From JBPBQZ01 sp050955105 (lineage in GTDB: Bacteria > Pseudomonadota > Gammaproteobacteria > Burkholderiales > Burkholderiaceae), in the NCBI GenBank assembly GCA_050955105.1, contig JBPBQZ010000147.1:1-17670 (forward strand): a DNA stretch of 17,670 nt. The letters run 5' to 3'. The notes below the pieces were generated by a model. It was given only the letters and a program-made list of their open reading frames with translations. It made no database searches and was not told the origin of the DNA. Positions 7,058 through 13,883 of the stretch are shown in pieces; position 1 is the stretch's first letter; each line of letters opens with the position of its first letter. The position numbers and the translations under genes were made by a program.

Positions 7058-7852
7058 TCAGCGACCGAGGAAGCTTTCGATCTTCGCCGCCACGTCCGCG
7101 CCATGTGAGAACTGCGGCGTGTGGCCCGCTCCGGCAATCACTTCGACGCGCGCCCCGCGAATTTGCGACGAGAACTGTTCGGCATAGGCCCGCGGCACGA
7201 ATTTGTCCTGTTCGCCCCAAATAATAAGCGTATCCGCGGTGATGCGATGCAGACGCTTCTTCAGGCCCCGCTCAGGGATAGGCCACAGGAAATGCGCGAC
7301 GCTGGCCATGGTCGTGAAGCGCCGCAGAATCTCCGTTACCTTCGCCGCCGGATCTTCCGGCATCGCCAGTTTCGATTTCACCGCCTCGCTGTGCGGATCG
7401 CCGAGCATCAGCTCCGCCAGGCGATTCGGGTTCACCAGCAGGAAATCCTGCACCGGCGTTTCGTCCATCCACAAGCCCAGCGGATCGATCAACACCAGCT
7501 TGCGCACGCGCTTCGGATAACAGGCGGCGATCTCCGCCGCCAGCATGCCGCCCAAGGAATGGCCGACCAGATCGACCTGATCCAGCTCAAGCTTGTCGAA
7601 CAACTCGTCGTAATACAGCACCAAGTCATGGATGTCGTCGATGTCCTTCAGCTCGTCCGGCTGGTCGGAGCCTGGGTGAGCCGGCGAATAGACCCGCCTT
7701 TTTTGAGACAGCGTATCGAGCAGGCCGTCCCAGTCCTGACCCAGCAAGCCATGCAGATAAACCGTGGGCGCTCCCGAACTCGGTCCGGCCACTAATACCG
7801 GATTGCCCGGAAACCCCTTCGAACTGGCGATGTTCTTGATCGATGCGCTCAC
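7058..7852 (-). CDS. Alpha/beta fold hydrolase (MhpC/epoxide-hydrolase-like), coupled to the monooxygenase
   Basis: Hydrolase of 264 residues with a complete triad: Ser99 in GHSLGG (97-102), Asp216 in WGEQDKFVP and His244 in GAGHTPQF. The oxyanion-hole motif LHGLLG is at 33-38. The cap region is about 125-200. The frame is open to 7957, but GTG 7850-7852 is preceded by GGGAGGT and its GTGA overlaps the monooxygenase TGA, so I start there; the upstream extension is basic and unlike the family. The 4-nt overlap indicates translational coupling and suggests that this enzyme acts on the monooxygenase product. C-C bond hydrolases of meta pathways have this fold, but so do haloperoxidases, esterases and lactonases; the sequence does not decide between them. 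Confidence 0.93.
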   Translation of the reverse strand: MSASIKNIASSKGFPGNPVLVAGPSSGAPTVYLHGLLGQDWDGLLDTLSQKRRVYSPAHPGSDQPDELKDIDDIHDLVLYYDELFDKLELDQVDLVGHSLGGMLAAEIAACYPKRVRKLVLIDPLGLWMDETPVQDFLLVNPNRLAELMLGDPHSEAVKSKLAMPEDPAAKVTEILRRFTTMASVAHFLWPIPERGLKKRLHRITADTLIIWGEQDKFVPRAYAEQFSSQIRGARVEVIAGAGHTPQFSHGADVAAKIESFLGR

Positions 7853-9120
7853 TTTGCACCTCCCGCTTGCGTCGTCTCGACGGTTTCTGCTTTGTCGTTT
7901 TGATAGCGCGTTGCGCCCTCGGGCCACCAATGATCGACGTAGCCCTCCTTGTCCCAAATATTGCGAATCCGCGGCAACACCTTCTCGGCAAACATCTTGG
8001 TGTTGTAGTTGGTCAGCTCCTTATCCATCGACTGGATTTGCAGGATCACCATGATGTGGCCGATGCGCAGGTTGCGAATGGCTTCCTCGATCTGGTTCAC
8101 CACCGTGTCCGGGCCACCACCGATCACCATGTGCGTGTCTTCTGTGAACTCTTTCCAGCTGGTGCTGTAAGCGTCTTTCTTGCCGGCATTCATGGTGCCG
8201 CCGCGCTTTTCGAGATTGTAGGCAAGGCTTTCTTTCGTCATGAAGCCGGGGATGCCGCCCATGTGCGCCGGCAGGTGCAGCGCCTTCGAATAGAAATTCT
8301 GGATGTGCTTCAGATACAGACGCTCGGCGTCGGCATCGGTCTCGCCCACCACCACCAGCTGCGCGAAGCCGGCGCGATACGGGTTGTCGTCGAGACCAGC
8401 CTTCTCCACTTGTTGCCAGTAGCCGTCCATCAAGGTCTTGCCGAACTTGTGACCACTGAAACTGAGATAGCTATAGGTGTAGTTGTTGTCGGTCGCGAAC
8501 TTCCAGGTCTCGATCGAACCGCCCCCCGCCAGCCATACCGGCGGATGCGGCTGCTGCAATGGCTTCGGCCAAGGATTCACATAACGCAGCTTGTTGTACT
8601 TGCCGTTGAACGGGAACGGACCCGGCTTGGTCCATGCCTGCTTGATCAGATCATGCGCTTCGAAGTAGCGCGGCCGCACTTGCGTGGGCGGCAGGCCGTA
8701 GCAGCCAACCGTATCCATCGGTGAACCTACCGGAAAGCCCGCCACCAGACGGCCGCCGCTCAGGCAGTCGAGCAAGGCGAATTCTTCGGCAACGCGCAGC
8801 GGCGGGTTGTACAAAGGCAGCGTGTTGCCCAACACCACCAGAGCCGCATCCGACTCGCGCTTGGCCAGGATCGAGGCGATCAGATTCGGCGCCACCGAGA
8901 AGCCATAGGCGTTCTGGTGATGCTCGTTGACACCGAGGCCGTCGAAACCCATCTCGTCGGCATACTCGAGTTCCTCGATATTCCAGCGCAGATATTTTGA
9001 GACGGTCTTTGGATCGCACAATTGATCATTCGGCGGCGTTACCCAGACGCTTTCTTGTTGGGTGGCGAAATCGTCAGGCAGATCTCGATATCCCTGCATG
9101 TGAAACCAGATTGTCTTCAC
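7849..9120 (-). CDS. Luciferase-like (LLM class) flavin-dependent monooxygenase
   Basis: Predicted FMNH2-dependent monooxygenase with the bacterial luciferase TIM-barrel fold, 423 residues from GTG 9120. Visible family features are NEHHQNAYGFSVAPNLI (65-81), whose EHH resembles the luciferase alpha EHH active-site strand, VVLGNTLPLYNPPLRVAEEFALLD (95-118), SGGRLVAGFPVG (121-132) and PHPPVWLAGGG (191-201). It is longer than most LLMs (about 340-380), with an insertion around 20-45 and a tail ending WWPEGATRYQNDK. GGAGGAG stands 6 nt before GTG 9120; a GTG at 9135 would consume that ribosome site. It heads the leftward genes, overlaps the hydrolase by 4 nt and has an FMN reductase in the same series. 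The reaction may be hydroxylation, type II Baeyer-Villiger insertion or oxidative ring opening; the substrate is unknown. Confidence 0.93.
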   Translation of the reverse strand: MKTIWFHMQGYRDLPDDFATQQESVWVTPPNDQLCDPKTVSKYLRWNIEELEYADEMGFDGLGVNEHHQNAYGFSVAPNLIASILAKRESDAALVVLGNTLPLYNPPLRVAEEFALLDCLSGGRLVAGFPVGSPMDTVGCYGLPPTQVRPRYFEAHDLIKQAWTKPGPFPFNGKYNKLRYVNPWPKPLQQPHPPVWLAGGGSIETWKFATDNNYTYSYLSFSGHKFGKTLMDGYWQQVEKAGLDDNPYRAGFAQLVVVGETDADAERLYLKHIQNFYSKALHLPAHMGGIPGFMTKESLAYNLEKRGGTMNAGKKDAYSTSWKEFTEDTHMVIGGGPDTVVNQIEEAIRNLRIGHIMVILQIQSMDKELTNYNTKMFAEKVLPRIRNIWDKEGYVDHWWPEGATRYQNDKAETVETTQAGGAK

Positions 9121-9143
9121 TCGGTACTCCTCCACTGAAATGG

Positions 9144-9190
9144 GTCACAACTTATTTTAAGTAGTGTGACTTATTCGTCGGTGATGTCAA
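9144..9190 (-). promoter_or_regulatory. Monooxygenase promoter with overlapping palindromic operator
   Basis: Read leftward, a perfect TTGACA (-35) occupies 9190-9185. Downstream, where the -10 region should lie, is an imperfect inverted repeat at 9144-9170. GTCACA (9144-9149) pairs with TGTGAC (9165-9170), and ACTTA (9150-9154) pairs with TAAGT (9158-9162), with two extra bases in one arm. The repeat ends 23 bp before the monooxygenase GTG. A palindrome over the -10 region is the standard position for a TetR repressor site, and a TetR gene starts divergently at 9323. The rest of the 202-bp gap has no other clear signal; a TAGAAT at 9254-9259 could be a weak -10 for the TetR gene. Confidence 0.6.
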
Positions 9191-9322
9191 GCTGGGGTGA
9201 TTACCCGGTATGCCGCAGCGCGGCCGGCTGCGCCCGAGGCTTGCGGCGTGTATTAGAATTCCCTGCAACCAAAAAAAACTGCATCAAGGGCGACTACGCA
9301 GCCGCCGCCGCAATCAAGATCG

Positions 9323-10060
9323 ATGGGAAGAAAAGTGAGTCAAGTGCCACATTTAGTCGACGTCAAGGCAAATGCGCGCGAGCGCCTGTTGCGCGTAGCG
9401 ATGCGCTTCTTCGCGGAGCGCGGTGTGAGCGGCGTGTCGATGAGCGAGATCGGCATGGCCGCTGGCAACCGCAACAAGTCGGCGGTGGCCTATCACTTCG
9501 ACAATCGTGCGGGTCTGGTCAACGCCATTGCCGGTGAACTGCATACGTTCCTGCAGCCACGTTACGACGAGCTGTTATCGGCGCTCGAAGCGCGCGCGCC
9601 CGAAAATGTGACGATTTATGAAATAGGCCTGGCGCTCAGTGCACCGATCTTCGCGCTCTACATGACCGAGCCGGATGGCAAATTTGCAATACGCACGCTG
9701 GCGCGGCTTTACCAGGAGCCAGCCGGGCAGATCGACGACATCTACTGGAATGCTGTCGTACACTTATTCGACCGTGTGGCCGCATTGATCCAACGCCGCC
9801 TGCCCGACAAGAGCATGGCGCAGTTGAAGGTGCACTTCGGTCACTACCTGATTGCCACGGTGGCGGGCTTCGCCGGCATGGCAACCTCGAACTTCACGAA
9901 TTTCGACTACAAAGCCGATCCCGAAATGCTGTTCGAGTTGCTGCTGACCTACACCGACTACGTCGCAGGCGGCCTGGCGGCCCGCGAAAACGGCCGACCC
10001 GAGATCGACGTCGAATACTGGACGCGCGCCATTCAACCGCACGGCGGACCAGTCAACTAA
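9323..10060 (+). CDS. TetR-family transcriptional regulator
   Basis: DNA-binding regulator of 245 residues, at the long end of the usual TetR range. The N-terminal helix-turn-helix runs from about residue 17 (ARERLLRVAMRFFAERGV) through MSEIGMAAGNRNKSAVAYHF (about 40-59). The remainder, about 65-245, is the helical ligand-binding and dimer domain and resembles nothing I can name. Start: ATG 9323 has only a weak purine stretch upstream; GTG 9335, preceded by GGAAG, is an alternative that removes four residues and leaves the HTH intact. The gene lies between the leftward monooxygenase series and the rightward Rieske operon (74 bp to the alpha subunit), so it probably controls one or both; the palindrome at 9144-9170 is its candidate site. 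The inducer is presumably a pathway compound. Confidence 0.92.
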   Translation: MGRKVSQVPHLVDVKANARERLLRVAMRFFAERGVSGVSMSEIGMAAGNRNKSAVAYHFDNRAGLVNAIAGELHTFLQPRYDELLSALEARAPENVTIYEIGLALSAPIFALYMTEPDGKFAIRTLARLYQEPAGQIDDIYWNAVVHLFDRVAALIQRRLPDKSMAQLKVHFGHYLIATVAGFAGMATSNFTNFDYKADPEMLFELLLTYTDYVAGGLAARENGRPEIDVEYWTRAIQPHGGPVN

Positions 10061-10061
10061 A

Positions 10062-10091
10062 CCCGGTAGCGGCTCGCGCCGCCGGGCTTTT
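10062..10091 (+). terminator. Weak terminator or attenuator between TetR and dioxygenase genes
   Basis: CCCGG (10062-10066) pairs with CCGGG (10082-10086), and CGGC (10070-10073) with GCCG (10078-10081). There is a 3-nt bulge, a 4-nt loop and then CTTTT. The T tract is short, so some read-through into the Rieske operon is likely. An AATAAT at 10098-10103 just downstream could be a -10 element of a separate dioxygenase promoter, but I see no matching -35. Confidence 0.4.
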
Positions 10092-10134
10092 GATTCGAAT
10101 AATTTGACGCGGAGAGCCGCGCGGAGACATTCCC

Positions 10135-11523
10135 ATGCTGACAGAACCTCAAGCCGACCGGTGGCAGCCTCTCATTCAAGACAATCGCCAACAAGGCATT
10201 TTCCGCGTCAACCGCCAGGCCTTCACCGACCCCGAAGTGCTGGTGGCCGAGCGCCGCGCCATTTTCGAGACATGCTGGATCTACTGCGCGCACGAGTCGG
10301 AAATCGCGAGCTCGGGCAGTTTCATTTCGCGCTCGGTCGCGGGCAAGCCCTTGCTGCTCACGCGCGACCGCAACAACGTTCTCAACGTCTTCTACAACAG
10401 TTGCATGCATCGCGGCGCGCTGGTGTGCCGTGAGCACAGCGGCCGCGCCCGCAACTTCACCTGCCCCTATCACGGCTGGGTGTATAGCGAAGAAGGCCAG
10501 TTGGTGCATCAGCCCATCCCCGAGTCGTACGCCGCCAACTGCAACGCCGATGGCGCCTTGAACTTGCAGCGCGTGCCGCATTTCGACGTACATGCCGGCT
10601 TTATCTTCGTCAACTTCAGCGAGCATCCGGAATCGCTGCGCGACTATCTCGCCGGCGCTGGCGAATACCTCGAACACGTCGCCATCCAGGGCGAGCACGG
10701 CATGGAGATTATCGGCGGCACGCAGACCTATAGCGCTCACGCCAATTGGAAGCTGCTGCAGGAAAACAGCGTCGACGGCTATCACGCCGAAAGCACCCAT
10801 GCGACCTATCTCGCGTATATCAAAAATCGTGAGGGCAAGGTGCTGAACAACTACGGCAAAGTATTCGGACGCGTGCGCAATCTCGGCAACGGCCATGCGG
10901 TTTCGGAATCGGTCAACGGCACGCCGTGGGGCCGGCCGAGCGCGCGTTGGATGCCGTCGTGGGGCGAAGATGTGAAACGCGAAATCGATCAGGTGTACGC
11001 CAAGATGGTGGCGCGCATCGGCGAGGAGCGCGCCACCTTCCTGTGCCACGGTGACCGCAACCTGTTGATCTTTCCCAATTTGATTGTCAACGACGTCTCA
11101 GGGCTGACGATTCGCACCGTCTATCCCAAATCTCCCGATTATTTCGAGGTGAGCGCCTGGGCGCTGGGCGCGCGGCACGAGCCGCCGATGCTGCGCGAAC
11201 TGCGGCTACGCAACTATGTCGAGTTTCTCGGCCCGGGCGGTTTGGCGACGCCTGACGACCAGGAGATGCTTGAACTCTGCCAGCGCGGTTACGCCGCAGC
11301 GCCGGGCGCGGCCTGGAACGACCTGTCACGTGGCTTGTCGCTGGAGGAAACGGAAGCGTCGAAAATGGACGAGCTGCAAATTCGCACCTTCTGGAGACGT
11401 TGGCTTGAATTGCTGCAGCGGGATGGCGGCAACGCGGCCAGTATGCCCAGCCAGGCGGCGAGCGCCGCGCCACTCAACTTCGTCAGTCCGGTGAGCCTGG
11501 CCAACAGCGGGAGGGCCGCCTGA
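10135..11523 (+). CDS. Rieske aromatic-ring-hydroxylating dioxygenase, alpha subunit
   Basis: Catalytic large subunit predicted to add O2 to an aromatic substrate, giving a cis-dihydrodiol. The 462 residues are close to benzoate/anthranilate-type alpha subunits. The Rieske [2Fe-2S] ligands are Cys90 and His92 (SCMHRGAL) and Cys110 and His113 (CPYHGW), with 17 residues between the pairs. The mononuclear iron site is in NSVDGYHAESTH: bridging Asp214, His217 and His222. The third ligand is probably Asp374 or Asp375 (ATPDDQEM). A GGAGA lies 8 nt before the ATG. The stop codon overlaps the beta-subunit ATG by one base. No ferredoxin or reductase gene is nearby. Substrate class cannot be assigned; the benzoate/anthranilate/cumate-like branch is my impression from length and the DGYH motif. 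Confidence 0.96.
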   Translation: MLTEPQADRWQPLIQDNRQQGIFRVNRQAFTDPEVLVAERRAIFETCWIYCAHESEIASSGSFISRSVAGKPLLLTRDRNNVLNVFYNSCMHRGALVCREHSGRARNFTCPYHGWVYSEEGQLVHQPIPESYAANCNADGALNLQRVPHFDVHAGFIFVNFSEHPESLRDYLAGAGEYLEHVAIQGEHGMEIIGGTQTYSAHANWKLLQENSVDGYHAESTHATYLAYIKNREGKVLNNYGKVFGRVRNLGNGHAVSESVNGTPWGRPSARWMPSWGEDVKREIDQVYAKMVARIGEERATFLCHGDRNLLIFPNLIVNDVSGLTIRTVYPKSPDYFEVSAWALGARHEPPMLRELRLRNYVEFLGPGGLATPDDQEMLELCQRGYAAAPGAAWNDLSRGLSLEETEASKMDELQIRTFWRRWLELLQRDGGNAASMPSQAASAAPLNFVSPVSLANSGRAA

Positions 11524-12011
11524 TGGCCAGCGCATTTTTCCCGCGCAGCGAGGTCGAAGACTTTCTGTTTCGCGAAGCCCGGCTACTCGACAACTGGCAA
11601 CTCGAAGAATGGGCGGCGCTGTTCACAGAAGACGCCGAATACCTGGTGCCCGCCACCGACACGCCGGACGGCGACCCGTCGAAAACCTTATTTTTGATAT
11701 ACGACGACCGGCATCGGCTGAATGAACGCGCCAAGCGTCTGCTGCAGAAAAGCGCGCATGCCGAGTTTCCGCATTCACGCACCCGGCATCTTATTTCCAA
11801 CGTTATCGTCGAGCCGGTTTCAGATAGCGAAGCACGCGTCGAATGCGGCTTTGTCGTATATCGCTCGAAAGGGCCGATCAACGATATCTATCCCGGACAC
11901 AGCATCTATACGCTGATCAAGGACGGCGACAGCTTCCGCATCCGTTCCAAGCGTTCCGTTCTGGATATGGAAACGCTGCGGCCGCAGGGCAAGATCAGCA
12001 TCATCCTCTAG
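11523..12011 (+). CDS. Rieske dioxygenase beta subunit
   Basis: Small subunit of the alpha3beta3 dioxygenase, 162 residues, with the usual cystatin/NTF2-like fold. Characteristic stretches are EDFLFREARLLDNWQLEEWAALF (11-33), EDAEYLVPATD (36-46), HSRTRHLISNV (84-94) and a C-terminus rich in beta strands. Its ATG shares a base with the alpha stop codon (TGATG), the normal coupled arrangement for equal production of the two subunits. It has no catalytic metal ligands and is structural. The hydratase follows after 8 bp, extending the operon. Confidence 0.95.
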   Translation: MASAFFPRSEVEDFLFREARLLDNWQLEEWAALFTEDAEYLVPATDTPDGDPSKTLFLIYDDRHRLNERAKRLLQKSAHAEFPHSRTRHLISNVIVEPVSDSEARVECGFVVYRSKGPINDIYPGHSIYTLIKDGDSFRIRSKRSVLDMETLRPQGKISIIL

Positions 12012-12019
12012 GCCAGCCG

Positions 12020-12811
12020 ATGCCCCTTACAACTGAGCAGATTGTCGAGTCGGCGCAGCGTCTGCACCAAGCCGAGCTCGCGCGGCGGCAGGTGCGCAAA
12101 ACCGCCGATCTTCATCCCGGGCTGTCAATGGACGACGCCTACGCGATTCAACGCGCAACGCGTGCGTTGAAGGAAGCCGAGGGCGTGACCATCCCCGGCT
12201 ACAAAATCGGCCTGACGTCGCCCGTCAAGATCAGGCAGCAGGGGTCGACCGAACCGCTGTATGGATTTCTCGTCGACTATGGCCCGATTGAAGACCGCGG
12301 CACGGTGCCGCTCGAGCAGTTGATACATCCACGCATCGAAATGGAATTCGCCTTCGTGCTGCGCGATGCACTGCGCGGCGCGCACTGCGATATCGAGACA
12401 GTGCTCGCGGCTACCGCGTATGTATCGCCGGCCATGGAAATCATCGACTCGCGCTACGAAACCTCGTCATTCGATATCGCCTCGGGGGTCGCCGACAATA
12501 TGTCGACCGCGCGTTATGTGCTGGGCAGCACGCGCCTCGATCCGCGCGCGGCAGACTGGCCGCTGGTGGCGGCCGTGATGGAAAAGAATGGTGAAGTCAC
12601 CGGCACCGGTGCCGGCGCCGCGGTGATGGGCCATCCGGCCGCTGCGCTCGCATGGCTGGTGCGCAAGCTCTGGCAAACCCATGGAGAAGGCATTGGCGCG
12701 GGCAGCGTGGTGCTGACTGGCGGCATCAGCGACGCCATTCCGGTCAAGGCGGGCGATCGGATCGTCGCACGTTTCAGCGGTATGGGTACGGTGTCATGCG
12801 ACTTCGCCTGA
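12020..12811 (+). CDS. 2-keto-4-pentenoate hydratase / 4-oxalocrotonate decarboxylase family enzyme
   Basis: Member of the MhpD/DmpE/DmpH family, 263 residues, the standard length. Features are the N-terminal amphipathic helix with SMDDAYAIQRA, the motif GYKIGLTSP (58-66), IHPRIEMEFAFVL (about 98-110; the acidic residues bind the divalent metal) and a C-terminal half with VLTGGISDAIPVKAGDRI. The family adds water to 2-hydroxypenta-2,4-dienoate or decarboxylates 4-oxalocrotonate; hydratase and decarboxylase are hard to tell apart by eye, so no symbol is assigned. ATG 12020 is 8 bp after the beta-subunit stop. The frame is open further upstream, overlapping the beta gene, which I reject as a start. 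An acylating acetaldehyde dehydrogenase at 16994 belongs to the same pathway. Confidence 0.92.
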   Translation: MPLTTEQIVESAQRLHQAELARRQVRKTADLHPGLSMDDAYAIQRATRALKEAEGVTIPGYKIGLTSPVKIRQQGSTEPLYGFLVDYGPIEDRGTVPLEQLIHPRIEMEFAFVLRDALRGAHCDIETVLAATAYVSPAMEIIDSRYETSSFDIASGVADNMSTARYVLGSTRLDPRAADWPLVAAVMEKNGEVTGTGAGAAVMGHPAAALAWLVRKLWQTHGEGIGAGSVVLTGGISDAIPVKAGDRIVARFSGMGTVSCDFA

Positions 12812-12865
12812 AGACGGCTCGTCGCCGTCACGGCAGTTGCGCGACTCAATCAATCAAAAGGTTCA

Positions 12866-13792
12866 ATGAAGACTTTTCTCGATAAACCGGCGCGCCGGCA
12901 ACGCGCCATCTGGCGCAGCATGGCCACGTTTTGCATGGCCGCCAGCCTGAGCACCATCGGTGTCGCAAGCTATGCAGCGGAAGGCACCGCACCCGCGTCG
13001 AATCCCGGCGCGCCCGCCACGCCGGCCGCCGCCGATGCCTCGCTCGCAGCAGTCATCGCCGGCCCGCAACGCAAGCCCGCCGATCAGGCTCGCGATGTCT
13101 ATCGGCATCCGCTCGAGACCCTGCAGTTCTTCCAACTGCGGCCCGATCAAACGGTGATCGAAATCGCGCCCGGCAACGGCTGGTATACCGATATTCTGGC
13201 GCCCTTCCTGCGCGACCACGGCAGCCTTTACGAAGCGCTCTATCTGCACGACGGTCCGCCTTCGCCCGAGGCCTCGCAAGCAGCCGATCGCTTCCGCGGC
13301 AAGCTAGCAGCAAGCCCCGGCGTTTATGGGACAGTAACGGTCGGCAGCTTGCAGGCAGGACGCTTCGAAGGCATCGATCCGCCGGGCGGCGCCGACCGCG
13401 TATTGACGTTCCGCAACATCCATAACTGGATCAAGGACGGCCACTTCGACGACAATCTGCGCGCCTTCTACAAGGTCTTGAAACCGGGCGGCATGCTCGG
13501 CGTGGAAGAACACCGCGCCAATCCCGGCACATCGTTGCAGCAGATGATCAGTTCGGGATATGTCACCGAGGCGTACATCATCGAGCACGCTCGCGCAGCG
13601 GGTTTCAAGCTTGCGGGACGCAGCGAAATCAACAGCAATCCGCGCGACACCAAGGATTACCCGGATGGCGTCTGGACCTTGCCGCCGACGCTGGCTGATG
13701 GCGATCAATCGCGTGCGCGCTATTTGGCGATCGGTGAATCAGACCGCATGACTTTGCGCTTCATCAAGCCCGGTCGGCAAGCAAAGCGCTAG
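12866..13792 (+). CDS. Exported SAM-methyltransferase-like protein (COG4798-type)
   Basis: A 308-residue protein with an N-terminal export signal: a basic start (KPARRQRAIWR), a hydrophobic core around residues 19-34 and the likely cleavage site ASYA/AEG near residue 37. A Pro/Ala-rich linker follows to about residue 55. The methyltransferase fold then begins with the SAM-binding motif TVIEIAPGNGWYTDIL (96-111), then DRVLTFRNIHNWI and KVLKPGGMLGVEEHR, a typical post-motif region. Secretion to the periplasm is odd for an enzyme using cytoplasmic SAM; the cofactor or function there is unknown for this group. AAAAGG stands about 5 nt before the ATG, and it follows the hydratase by 54 bp. Its link to the catabolic operon may be only positional. 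Confidence 0.85.
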   Translation: MKTFLDKPARRQRAIWRSMATFCMAASLSTIGVASYAAEGTAPASNPGAPATPAAADASLAAVIAGPQRKPADQARDVYRHPLETLQFFQLRPDQTVIEIAPGNGWYTDILAPFLRDHGSLYEALYLHDGPPSPEASQAADRFRGKLAASPGVYGTVTVGSLQAGRFEGIDPPGGADRVLTFRNIHNWIKDGHFDDNLRAFYKVLKPGGMLGVEEHRANPGTSLQQMISSGYVTEAYIIEHARAAGFKLAGRSEINSNPRDTKDYPDGVWTLPPTLADGDQSRARYLAIGESDRMTLRFIKPGRQAKR

Positions 13793-13870
13793 GCAAGCGG
13801 GCGCTTGCCGGTTCAATGTCGCGGCCTCGACGCGTAGACGCGTCGAGACGTCGAAGCATCCAGACGTCTC
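13792..13870. terminator. Cluster of three hairpins between convergent genes
   Basis: The 91-bp gap between two converging genes contains three stems. GGCAAGCG/CGCTTGCC (13792-13799 with 13802-13809) has a 2-nt loop. CTCGACGCGT/ACGCGTCGAG (13826-13835 with 13838-13847) is a perfect 10-bp stem. GAGACGTC/GACGTCTC (13845-13852 with 13863-13870) shares three bases with the second, so those two are mutually exclusive. There is no T tract on either strand, so this is a structured barrier rather than a classic intrinsic terminator. Confidence 0.45.
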
Positions 13871-13883
13871 GGCGCCTACGCCA

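Noticed and set aside
7843..8724. Rightward open frame over the monooxygenase
   Set aside because: Antisense shadow; no family resemblance and no ribosome site.
10057..11049. Leftward 330-residue open frame over the dioxygenase alpha subunit
   Set aside because: Antisense shadow of a gene with intact Rieske and iron-site motifs.
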